Shown one piece after another: positions 24,841-39,200 of a DNA stretch of 64,000 nucleotides. The position numbers were made by a program, and so were the translations under genes. Position 1 is the stretch's first letter; every line of letters begins with the position of its first letter. The notes beneath the pieces are model-generated. The model saw only the letters and a program-made list of their open reading frames with translations, made no database searches and was not told the origin of the DNA. This DNA comes from Voacanga thouarsii (Eukaryota > Streptophyta > Magnoliopsida > Gentianales > Apocynaceae): contig JANUWF010003367.1 of NCBI GenBank assembly GCA_026120185.1, positions 4,131,228 through 4,195,227 of the forward strand, in the 5' to 3' direction.

Positions 24841-25245
24841 AAAGACAGTTGTATACTTGGTCCTAATCATAAGGCTAATAAATTAATAAGGAATTATTTG
24901 TCCATCCCATTGGTCATTGAAAATTCCTAAGATCCACATGAACAACAGGAACGAGGCTAACAAGACTTCACGAGTTACTTTAACCCTGAGAGTTAAGAAG
25001 CCCCACATTTAAAAATAATAATAATTAATTTTGAGTCCTACTTCTCTTCATTTGATTTGAACAACAAATTTATACTTTCCCAATGATAATAAGCATTCCC
25101 AAGAAGTAGATAACTAGAGACGGAACAAAGGGCCGCCCCCAACATTTTCGAAAACTAGTAAAATTTTCTTTAAAAATTTAAAAATTATCTGTCTTATATA
25201 AACTATCCATCTCAACTCTAAATTTTTTATTCCTCGCTCTAGATA

Positions 25246-26075
25246 AATGTTTTCAAAATCAGATCGGATATCGAATTGAAAATTTTATTAGTTTACGGTT
25301 TAATAATTCAACTGTAATTGGACTACAATTAAATCGATAATATTATAATTTAAAAATAAAAATATAATTATTATAAAAAATAAAATTAATCAATAATATA
25401 GTATAAATTAAATTTATAAAAGCATAAATAACGAAATAAAAAATTGTAATATTTTCTCTATTATTATGGATTGTTTATCCCTCTGTGTCATGGCTTTTTG
25501 GACCGGGTAGGGCAGTCAGACCGTGAATCTGTCTCCAAATTGGTTCGGTCATTTCTTTTAAATCGTTCTTTTTATTCAAACCATTTTAAACTGATCGGTC
25601 CAATTGAAAAATTGTTGAATCGGACGGTCCAATTGATTTAAACAGTTATCTCTATTTTTTTTAGCTAAATAAGATACTATATTTATAGGAAAAAAATAAA
25701 TTATACAGAGGAACTAAATGATCTATAAAAATAGAGAAAATACCATAATTTTTTTCCAAATTTTTGTTGTATATACTTTTATAAACTTGAACTACACTAT
25801 ATTATTGATCAATTTTGTTCTTTAAAATAATTATATTTTTTATTTTTAAATTATAATATCCAATTACGGTTTGACTATTGAACCGTGAACTAATAAATTT
25901 TTCAACTCGATATCTGGTCCAATTCCAAAAACATTACTCTGTGTAACTTATTTTTTTTCTATGAATATACTATCTTATCAAGTAAAAAAAAAAAAAAGAA
26001 AAGAGAACAACTTAAATCAGTTGGACCGGCCCGTTCAACAATTTATTGATCCGACCGACTGATTCAAAACGATTT
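25246..26075. repeat. Interleaved pair of long inverted repeats (about 830 bp)
   Basis: Arm L1 (about 25246-25495) is the inverted, diverged copy of R1 (about 25695-25936): for example gatatcgaattgaaaatttt pairs with aaatttttcaactcgatatc. Arm L2 (about 25561-25713) is the inverted copy of R2 (about 25931-26075): for example cggtccaattgaaaaattg against caataaatt...gaccgactg, and gacggtccaattgattta against taaatcagttggaccggc. The order is L1-L2-R1-R2, so the repeats interlock rather than nest. No coding capacity. It may be two overlapping MITE insertions or one rearranged fold-back element. Confidence 0.6.
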
Positions 26076-26660
26076 ATGTATTCTAGAGTAATTTTTTTGG
26101 AAAAACATAATTTAAAATAAAAAATCAAATCGATTAAAATACCGATTTAAAATTTGATCGACATTTGATTCAAAAACCATAACTTATCACTCACTAACTA
26201 TACATGCAAGAGAATTGGTATTTTTGTTTGATTCAAATTTGGAGTTATCTAATGGTACCATTTTTGCAGTGTTTTTCAAATACTTTCAAAAAATTCATCA
26301 CAGATAACGTTCTTAAAAATTTATTCAAAATTTAGATTATTATCCGTTAATAATATATTCTAACTTCGTATTTGTAATTCTATCTCGAGGAAAAATGAAT
26401 ATTATTTTTTAAAAAAGTTTCAACATAATTAGATGTTTTCTACTATTGTGTACATGGAGATGTGGTTGAGCCGCCGAGTTAATTTTAACAAAAAGTTCTT
26501 CCTTCTAACAAGGAGAAAAGGCAATTCAAAAACGGTATGGCTCACCTTACACAATGGACACTTACTGACCTAGTGTTACCGATCCGTGATGTCTACCAAC
26601 CGTAGCTCTATTTTTTGTAAACCATAGTTAAAAGTCTCCTTAACCATGGTTAATTCCCAC
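26076..26660. other. Upstream region of the carbonic anhydrase gene
   Basis: No gene or transposon terminus recognised. The last few hundred bases before the TATA box would hold the promoter of the plus-strand carbonic anhydrase gene. I do not name individual factor sites. Confidence 0.4.
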
Positions 26661-26668
26661 TATAAAAA
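26661..26668 (+). promoter_or_regulatory. TATA box of the carbonic anhydrase gene
   Basis: CTATAAAAACA sits about 30 bp before a C-rich tract (26680-26694), placing the likely transcription start near 26690 and the first exon at about 26690-26788. Confidence 0.6.
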
Positions 26669-26689
26669 CATGACAGTAGCCCCCCCCCT

Positions 26690-26788
26690 CCCCCACTTTT
26701 GAACAAAGCGTTGCCTTCTGCCTTAATTAGCCATTGCCTGCTGTTCAAGAAGCCATTATCGTCTTCCGCACAGAGCTCAACACGCAAG
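26690..26788 (+). other. 5' leader exon of the carbonic anhydrase gene (predicted)
   Basis: Ends CACGCAAG|GTAACA; the next exon begins after TATGCAG| at 27098. It contains no in-frame ATG, so translation is assigned to the next exon. The frame is nevertheless open right through it from TTG 26699, with the nearest upstream in-frame stop a TAA at 26663-26665. Confidence 0.55.
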
Positions 26789-27106
26789 GTAACATTATCC
26801 AACCAAAATTCACCTTCCTTCATGTTCTTGCAGATTCATCTTTTATCTCTCACGACGATTCCATGCTCAAATCTCCAGCATGTTACTTGCAAAGACAGTA
26901 AATATATTTTTGGCCGGTTAATTTCTTAGCATTTCCCCGATCATATTCATCAAATGACCCGAAATTTACCAGCAAAAGCATGATCAAAGCGATCGTTTTC
27001 TCTTCTTCTCATCGTATATCGTTGGCTGATTATGTATGCTAACGAAAGTTTCCTGTTTCGGATATTTTCTATAATTAGTAAATTCTTTCATATGCAGAAA
27101 GAAGAA

Positions 27107-30100
27107 ATGGCGAAAGGAGGATACGAGGAAGCCATTGCCGGACTGCAGAAGCTTCTCAGGTATCGTACAGCTTCGGGTCTTTTGTTTTTGTGGATTTCCG
27201 ATTCTGTCCTTTCCTTCGTGAGGATCATTGAGATCTCAACTTATAACTGCCAAGTAATTATCCCCAAAAAGCTGTCCAGATATGTCATTTAAAAATTACT
27301 CTAAAGATCTTCGCCACGACGTGAATGTCTTCGTCAGCCTTACCGCATTAAACGCCACAAATTTGATTTTGCCATTTGTCTAATTTTCTTCCCTCCCACC
27401 ACGTGGGACGTCGACACTTCGGGCCTCCACCTGTTTCCATAAGAGTAATAACTGGGGCCCAGCATCAGCTGCCTGAATTTCTGACTAACCGTTACCGTTT
27501 TCTTGGGGTTTGCACCATATATCATGCAGCGTGAAAACTGATCTGGAGGACGTCGCGGCGGCTAAGATAAGGGACCTAACGGCCGATCTTGAAGCGGTCT
27601 CCGAGAAACCCACCGATGCCGTCCTGAGAATCCAAACCGGGTTCGCACACTTCAAGAGAGAAAATTATGAGTAAGGCCAATATTTCTCCATTACTACTAC
27701 TGATTAAGTGTTTAATTACTCCTAATACTTTATTATTGTTAGAGTTCTAAATTTAATATCGTGACATGCATGTAATTTTAATAGATAATTTGTAATAATA
27801 TATTATAACAATTTTGAGTATCGAATATCATAACTCAAATAATTAATATTCAAATATTAACTCACTTTTTCAAAAGCTAATTTTTTTGATATTATAATTA
27901 ATATACCATTTGGGTACACCTTCTACTGTTTCAGTACAGCTTCCAATTTATTACTTGAAAGATGCACAAGTATTCGGTCGTGTGCAGCAAAAGAAGAAGT
28001 ACTCTTTGTGGTACACAAAAAAAAGGGGGAATTATGTACTTTGGTTAAGAGTTTGCTTTTGCTTTATTGACATTCATGGGATTCTCGGATATGCTCGTTT
28101 TATTTATTGAAATGACGTGATTGCCCTCCCATTTTTACCAGTTTGGTAGTGTTTGTGTGGTTGTGGCGCTGTTGCTTTGAGAAATGGAATCCTGAAAGTT
28201 TTTAGCTTTATTCAGATCCGCCTGCCTTTCCTATTTAATGTTGATCCGAGCTGTTTCCGAAAGAAATGGAGAGGAATAATGTGTTACTGTTGCTGATTTG
28301 TATCCCAATAAGCTTTAGAGTTAAGAGGATTAAATAAAACTTAATGCTGTAATCAAGGAATAGGTTATCTAATTAATTATCTGAAATCTAGTCATGATCT
28401 TGAAGATCACTGGCTGGAATGCCAAAAAGGTTACTGCATTTTGCATGATCTTGAATATCACTGGCTGCTCTACTTCAGTATGCTCTTTTCCGTCCGGCTT
28501 CTAATGGTGTGAATTTTTCTGAAGTTTCCCTTCCCCCGACCTTCCGTTTAAAAAAAAAAGGTAAAAAATGTCTCACGGTATAGGCTTCGCTGCAGGCATA
28601 ATGGAAAGTGTGTCAGTCGAGGCACTGGTTCACATAGTCTGATGTATTCGAGGCCATGAAAGTTGAAATTTTCTAAAACCTATGATTGCAAAAGTTGAAG
28701 GAGTACAGTATTTTCTTGATCATGACAATAGTGACTTTGCGTGTTATATGCAGGATGCACCCTGATTTGTATGGAAAACTAGCCAAAGGACAAAGTCCCA
28801 AGGTTTGTCATATGTTTGTAGTTTTCACATAGATGTTAACGTTAATTTATTAGGAAGTTTTGTGATATAAATGTAGACTCATTATGCTGCTAATTGGCTC
28901 GGGAAGAAATTAACCTTTGACTTTTGTTGCTGATTTATATGCAGTTCATGGTATTTGCTTGTTCTGACTCTCGAGTCTGTCCATCCCATGTCCTTAACTT
29001 TCAACCAGGGGAGGCTTTTATGGTTCGAAACATCGCGAACATGGTCCCTCCATATGACCGGGTAAGCTTAGCTACACTGGTTGGAACTTTTCTCAATGTT
29101 TGCACCGGCCACAGAAATTGACATTATTGATCATTTTATATTGTCCGAATGCGGACATTGCCATCATTCATAATTTTAACGGCGGACAACTGTCCTTCCA
29201 TGCCTGATTTTGGTCCTGTAGACCTCCCTTCCCCCGTCCCTTCCATTCAAGACAAGCCAACTACATTAGTGGAAAAGAAGAGACAAAATAAGAAGAAGAA
29301 AAATGGGATTGACACGACATGTTTGTGTCTTCCTTTGTTTATTTTTTCATTTTGTGAAACATGAATGTTGCCAACCCACCACACTACCCAGCAAAACATG
29401 AAAAATTCTCCCAAGAACAGAACCCGAAACAGTATAATTTGCTTTAATGGTGCCTTCATTTTCATAGCTATTCCTATTCTAAATTGACTTGTGTGACTGA
29501 CTCTATTATTGCGGTGCTGCAGACAAAGTATTCTGGAGCAGGTGCTGCCATTGAATATGCAGTCTTGCACTTGAAGGTGAACATAGTGAACTCTTCTTTT
29601 TCTGTTCAAACTTGAGTTTTAGACGGCTACTTTTTCAATTGACAAAGGGAGATCTCTTTACTGTGCAACTTGTGAATGATACGTAATGACCAAAGAATCA
29701 ACCAGAGTTGTTGCGTTTGTCCCACAACTTCCTTTCTGTCCATTTCAATCCCCAACCTCTCATCCACTTTCCTATCAATAGAACCCCCCACAAAGATGCC
29801 TTTTTTAATTCTTTATAGAATATGCTGAAGCTGAAAGTAGTATAAAGTCAATTTCTTACAACGAAGTAATCTGTGATTGGTGATGACTGAATGATTAATC
29901 GACTAAATTAAGCAACAATCTTGTAATAAAAATTTCAAAATATTGCTCTGACAATCTTTCCTTTTCCTTTTGTTCCTCAGTCTTTGTTCATTTTCATTTC
30001 TAATGGCTAAAATTTGTCTGCATTTCAGGTGGAGAACATTCTAGTCATTGGCCATAGCTGTTGCGGAGGGATTAAAGGACTCATGTCCCTCCCCGACGAC

Positions 30101-30509
30101 GGAGCCACTTCTAGGTGCTTATTATTTTTACTATAGTGATATTACTGCATGGTATAAATGAATATTTTACGTATAACCTTTGACAATAGTATTGTGACTA
30201 ATTAACTTCATTGGTAATTGGGTTAAACTTGGCAGTGATTTTATTGAAGACTGGGTTAAACTTTGTTTACCCGCAAAGGCCAAGGTTAAAGCAGCATGCA
30301 GTGGAATGGATCTTTCAGAGCAATGCTCAGCCTTGGAGAAGGAAGCTGTGAACATATCATTAGGGAACTTATTGACATACCCGTTTGTAAGAGAGGCTGT
30401 TACAGGGAAAGCGCTTTCACTCAAGGGAGGACATTACGATTTTGTGAATGGATCCTTTGAGCTTTGGGATCTCGACTTCGCCCTCACGCCTTCTTTGACA
30501 TTGCAATAA
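27107..30509 (+). CDS. BCA: Beta-carbonic anhydrase (cytosolic BCA3/BCA4-like)
   Basis: Catalyses reversible hydration of CO2 to bicarbonate with one zinc. Seven coding exons: 27107-27159, 27530-27670, 28754-28802, 28945-29061, 29523-29576, 30029-30114 and 30236-30509, all with GT-AG borders. Total 774 nt, 257 residues. Start [17 protein letters not shown]. The zinc/active-site segment [12 protein letters not shown] gives ligand Cys87 and the Asp89-Arg91 dyad; VIGHSCCGG gives ligands His147 and Cys150. Other family blocks are [38 protein letters not shown] and [18 protein letters not shown] near the C-terminus. All catalytic residues are present and the length matches plant cytosolic forms. 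No transit peptide precedes the assigned ATG, so cytosol (or membrane-associated, as for some BCA4 forms) is inferred. Neighbours AOR tail-to-tail. Confidence 0.93.
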
Positions 30510-31053
30510 GCGCTGATATTTTTGATGATGGTGTTTTCTCACGTTTCTTTTCTCTTCCACGTTGTAAATTATTATGTGCTAAACCAATTTTGTTTTTCAT
30601 ATTTTTTCCTGCTCCCCACGTATTAAACTATTTTGTTGTTTTGTGGCAATAATAATCAAGTTCATTTATTTATCCTTGTCTTGAGTAATTGTTTTTTGTG
30701 CTTCCCAACCTCTTAGTTAGAAGTAGTAAATTTCGAAAAACTACGAAATTAAACCAGTATAAGTAAGTCTTAACTGACCGACTCTCTAAAAGTTTAAAGG
30801 CATTTCTCAGGAGTTGAACACATGATTTCACCGTCAATGGGGTTAGAAGGTCAAAGGCTTCTCTCTTTGAGAGTTGAACACGCAATTTCATGACGAACGT
30901 ATTGATACCCGACCAACTAAGTAGGGTCGAAACTCCTTAAAAATCGTAAACTAACTTATAAAAATTAAAATTATTAATTATTTATATTAAAAACCCTAAT
31001 GAATTTAGTATTAGTTGACCTTAAAAAATTAAAATCTAAAGCAACATATAATA

Positions 31054-31626
31054 TTCCTTCCGTCTCTTTTTATCTGTCTTATTTAACTAATTATACAAAT
31101 TTTAAGAAAAGAAGATTTTTCAATTAATTAATTAATACTTCTTCCGTTTCAAAATACTTATTTATAAAACTTTTTTATTTTGTTTTAAAATACTTGTTCA
31201 CGTACATATTTCAAGAACTAATGATTAGTTTCTTCCTATTTTACCCTCATTTTTTCACATATTTCTAGAACTAATGATTAGTTTCTTCCTATTTTACCCT
31301 CATTTTTTCTAAGTCAACTGCATAACTTTTTAAAATTCTTCTTTCTTCTACTTCTTGGGAATTTTCACCAACCAATAACTATCATGTTTTTAATATGGAT
31401 AGAATAGGAACTTTATCTAAATTATTGTATTGTTTTCAACAACCTTAATCTGTGTGCAAAAAGTTTCATGAATAAGTATTTTGAAACGGATGGAGTACTA
31501 GTAAAGAGTCTCTCTCTATTAAAGAATAATTAATTGCAATTAATATACTATTAATTTACTAATGAGACAGATAAATTGAAATAAAAGTCTCGGCTAAAAT
31601 AGAATAGATAAAAAGGAATAGAGGAA
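31054..31626. mobile_element. Outer MITE, interrupted by another MITE
   Basis: The left end TTCCTTCCGTCTCTTTTTATCTGTCTT pairs with the right end (complement TTCCTCTATTCCTTTTTATCTATTCTA). ATA occurs at both flanks (31051-31053 and 31627-31629). Its body is split by the element at 31138-31495; without that insert it is about 215 bp. Confidence 0.65.
31138..31495. mobile_element. Inner Stowaway-like MITE (358 bp)
   Basis: The left end CTTCTTCCGTTTCAAAATACTTATT pairs with the right end (complement CTCCATCCGTTTCAAAATACTTATT). A TA duplication flanks it at 31136-31137 and 31496-31497. It lies wholly inside the outer MITE. A 40-bp internal direct repeat (aactaatgattagtttcttc, twice, near 31209 and 31269) is also present. 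Confidence 0.75.
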
Positions 31627-31684
31627 ATAAAAATATATCAATTACATAATTAATTACTTAATACTTAGATAAGTTATCATTTTA

Positions 31685-31685
31685 A

Positions 31686-31725
<40 letters not shown>

Positions 31726-31731
31726 CTCTCT
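31685..31731. repeat. Compound (CA)n(TA)n(TC)n microsatellite
   Basis: About 7 CA, 13 TA and 3-4 TC units in a row. Confidence 0.95.
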
Positions 31732-32776
31732 CAAAAACCTATTAAAAAAACTTATTAATCACATAAGTAGATGAATAATCAGTCAGTGATCTATCGAAGT
31801 TGATAAAAAAAAAAAATTATAGCATTATTATATCTAACGTTAGGCTTATTTAATAAAATTGATACTAAATTATAAAATTTGAGATTTGAAAATTGATATT
31901 TTGATTTGAAAAATACTTATATAGAACTAACTTTTATAAATAATCATATTAAAAAATTATATTATATATATTGTACATTATTAAAAAAAATTAACATGTA
32001 TTATCTATGAAAACCGAATTCATATAAGCATTCTTCTTTTGTCTTTGAGGTTATTGGGTCTGCCCTTCAAATCTGGCTTCACATTTTATTGGTTTTTTGG
32101 TTTTTTCTGTACAATGCAGAAGGATATCGGTTGAACTTAAAAGTTCCATGTCTGATATTTTCAAATTATAAGTTAAGTACTTAAAAAACAAAGATCTGAA
32201 ATAAGAAAATAAAATTTGGATATTTATTTGTGTGTTTTAGGCTAGCAAAATTATCAGTTTGAGCAATAGTTGACAAGGCGCGATGAAGCCGAAATAAAAT
32301 ACTGAGCAATGAGCTATTGACATTCGGAATAAAAAAATTTAGATTTATTTTTTTTCTTGAATTTTTTTTGTTTGGAGTATCAAACTGGTCCTAGAGGCCA
32401 TTTTTTTTTCATATTATTAAAGATAAAAATTACCTTTTACAATCAATTACTATGTTTTTGTGTCTTCACCTTTTTGAGAGACATTTTTCATTCTTTTACT
32501 CTCTCTTTTGTCTGCTGGGGACATTTTTCTGATACATATATGATTAGTTAGCATTTGACATAGTTGTTTGCTTATGTCTTGCCATGATTGCTTTTCATGC
32601 AAATCTATCCTTTTGCTTGTTAGGTTTCTCTAGCATAGGAAGGAGAATGTTAAGTGACAAAGATACAAACAGCCTCTTGTATCATACTCGTAGTTTCATG
32701 TTCCATCAGTAAAATGTTCTGAGTCTTTAGTAATCTAAACTAGACAGTCTTGTACCAAAATCAGCCAAGTTCCTTC

Positions 32777-35663
<2,887 letters not shown>

Positions 35664-36187
35664 TCAGAATATAATAGCTAATCAAACTTCCAATGAGATT
35701 CCCAGCTCAAAAAGGTTGAATTCATTGAAAAAATCATCATATTTATATATTCCAAAATTACAGAATTGGATGAGTTAAAGACAAAAGATGATATCAGATG
35801 AAGGAATTACAAAGAGAAAGAAGACTTTTCAGAATTTCTGAAGTTTCTGCAGATTTTACTCACGATACTACCTTCTTCTTTAACAAAACCTTTATACTTC
35901 CTACAAAATCATCACAGCCATCCCTTCCTCCAAACCCTCCGATTCATAAATCTAAACCTTCAATTTCCTCTACAATTTCACCTCTGCTTTACCCCACTCA
36001 AAGAAGAAGAAGGTGAACAGTAATTATTTTAACCGTTGGGAATTTACCATCGCTTCTCCTCATTTTTAACAATTGCAGCAACAAAAACGACACCGCTTCA
36101 TTAAACCCATCTGGAGTTGGTTCACAACCCGATCCGGCAGCCTCTTCTTTAACTACCAACTGAATTTCAAACCTCTGTATCATAACA
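35664..36187 (-). repeat. 3' LTR of the gypsy element
   Basis: Reads on the minus strand from TGTTATGATACAGAGG (36187) to ATTATATTCTGA (35664). It matches the 5' LTR except for the last about 15 bp of that LTR, which are replaced here by unrelated or rearranged sequence (35630-35663 begins tgtgccatgc). It contains a TATA-like GTATAAAGG at about 35890-35900 in the direction of AOR. Confidence 0.85.
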
Positions 36188-36249
36188 CCCTTCCCTCCTT
36201 CAAAGAAGCCTTGTCCTCAAGGCTGAAATTCAGGAAACTACTGCCTAAT

Positions 36250-39200
36250 GAAATTAGCATACTCCCATGAAGCTTCTTCCAAGGGAAGGTTGGACCATTG
36301 AACGTTCCACTGAACAACAGCTTTATTCCTCCTCTTCACCAATCTGCGATCTAGGAGAGCCACAGATTCCAATCTTGGCTATCCATCTTCACCCAAGGTT
36401 GGTAAGTCATGACAATGGACCCTTCCTTCTCCCACCCTTTTTTTGAGCAAACTCACATGAAACACAGGATGAATCTGAGAATGTGGGGGCAACTGTAACT
36501 TGTAAGCTACCTTTCCTACCTTTTCAAGGATGAGATATGGTCCATAGAATTTCGAAGCCAGCTTTAGATTTTTTCTAACAGCTATTGAACTCTGCTTGAA
36601 GGGCTGTAATTTGAGGTACACCCAATCTCCTACTTCAAATACCCTATCAGATCGTTTCTGATTAGCAAAATACTACATTCTTGAAGTAGCTCTCTGCAGA
36701 TTTTCCTTAAGAGTAGCTTCAATCACCTTCCTTTCCTTCAAATATTCTTCCACCACAGCATTTCTTATTGGTTGGTACGGTCCCAAGGATAACAAAGGGG
36801 GTTTATATCCATAAAGGGTTTCAAATGGAGTCATTTTAATGTTGGTATGGTAAGTGGTGTTATACCACCATTCTGCTAGGGATAACCAGTCACACTATTT
36901 TTGAGGCCTATGAAACACAAAACTTCTCAAAAACATTTCTAGACACTGATTTACGCGCTCAGTTTGGCCCATGCAATTTGTAGATGTTTTCCAAAAATAT
37001 TTCTGCAATTTTCTGAGCATTAAAGGGATGAGTCAAGGCTACAAAATGAGCATATTTGGAGAATCTATCCACCACCACCAATATGACATCCTTCCCTTTT
37101 GATTTAGGTAATCCCTCAATGAAATCCATAGTAATATGGCTCCATGATTGAGTAGGAATGGGAAGAGGCTGCAACAACCCGGGATAAGGAACTTTTTCAG
37201 CCTTGCTCCTTTGACAGATATCACATTTAGCTATGAATTCTTTGATCATCTGCTTCATGGTAGGCCAATAGAACAATGATTTAACCCTTTGCAAACTTGC
37301 TTCAATACCTGAGTGCCCTCCTTGTTGGGTGGAATGGAGTTCTTCTACTAACTTAAGTCTAACTCCATTTCCATCTCCAATGTACAGCTTTCCCTTCATC
37401 AGGAGCAGTCCCTTTCTGTACTGCATTTCAGCAGTACTGCCAGGGTCTAGCAAGCATTTTGTTATATTCTCCTTTGCAACCTCATCCCCTTCATAACTTT
37501 CTATCACTTCCTTGATCCACAAAGGAGTGACAGTAGAAATTTCTGCAAGTTCTTCCTTCCTGGACAATGCATCAACCACTTTATTCTCCTTGCCCTTCTT
37601 ATATTGAATTTCATAATCCAATCCCATGAGTTTAGACATCCACTTCTGTTGTGCTGCTATAGTAATCCTTTGCTCCATTAAGAATTTTAGGCTTTGATGG
37701 TCAGTTTTGATGATAAAATGATTTCCTTCAAGATAGTATCTCCACTTAGAAACTGCAGCAGCTAGGGCTATTAACTCCTTCTCATATACTGATAAGCACA
37801 TATTCCTGCTTCCAAGAGCTTTGCTTAGATAAGCAATAGGTCTACCTTCCTGCATCAAAACAGCCCCTATTCCCACCTCACAAGCATCAGTCTCTAAGGT
37901 GAAAGATTTAGAGAAATTAGGCATGGCAAGTACAGGAGCACTACTCATAACAGATTTCAAAGTTTCAAAGGCAGCAATTGATTCCTCACTCCACTGAAAA
38001 TTACCCTTTTGCAGCATTTTACAGAGGGGTTTACTGATCACTCCATACCCCTTAATGAATTTTCTATAATAGCCCGTTAATCCCAAAAATTCTCTAAGTT
38101 GTTTCACTGATTTGGGCAATGGCCATTCCATCATGTCTTTAACTTTACTAGGGTCCGTGGCCACTCCTTCAAAGCTGATAATATGCCTCAAGTATTCCAC
38201 TTTACTTTGAGCAAAAAAACACTTACTCCTTTTTGCATAGAGTTTATGTTTCTTAAGTAAAGAAAATACTACTTCCAAATGATCAAGATGAGACTGCAAA
38301 TCAGGACTATATATGAGTATATCATCAAAAAATACCAGTACAAACTTTCTCAAACAACCAGCAAATACTTTGTTCATCAAGGCTTAAAAGGTGGCATGTC
38401 CATTTGTAAGGCCAAAGGGCATAACCTTAAACTCATAATGGCCATTATGGGTCCTAAAAGCAGTTTTTGGTATATCATCTTCATGCACCCTAATCTGAAA
38501 ATATCCAGATCTAAGATCAATTTTGGAAAAATACTTAGCCCCATGTAGTTCATCCAATAATTCATCAATTATGGGAATAGGGAACTTATCCTTGACAGTG
38601 AGTGAGTTCAACTGTCTATAATCAACACAAAATCCTATGTACCATCTTTTTTCTTAACTAGTAGCATTGGTGAAGCATAGGGGCTGTTATTGGGCTGAAT
38701 GATCCCTTCTTGTAACATTTCAGTAACCATTCTCTCAATTTCTGCTTTCTAGAAATGGGGGTATCTGTATGGTCTTATCTTAAAGGGTTAAGCCTCCTTC
38801 GTTAGCTGAATATGATGCTCATGTTCCCGCCTAGGTGGCAGACCTTGAGGCTTCTCAAAAACCTCAGCATTTTGTAGCAGAAATTCAGTCACCTCATCTG
38901 GAATTACTTCAGCTTCCTTTTCAACCAATATAGAACATAGCTACCCTGTAATTACTTTCTCACCATTCTCAATCCACTTTTGTAAGGTTTCCCCCTTCAC
39001 CCTCTTGATAGTAAGCACATCATTGCTGCCCCTCAACTGAATTTCCTTCCCATCCTTGTTAAAGGTTAAGCTTAGTTTCGCAAAGTTAAACACCATAGGG
39101 CTGTAACTCTTCAACCAATCAACCCCTAAAATCATATCACTTCCCCCTAACTTTAATACCCTTACATCATGTTCAAACACTTCTGCACCCATTTCCCATT

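Larger units (their letters stand above)
30510..32776. other. Intergenic between convergent BCA and AOR genes
   Basis: Holds both 3' flanks, a nested MITE pair (31054-31626), a compound microsatellite (31685-31731) and AT-rich DNA. The minus-strand frame at 30670-30891 and others here have no recognisable domain. Confidence 0.5.
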
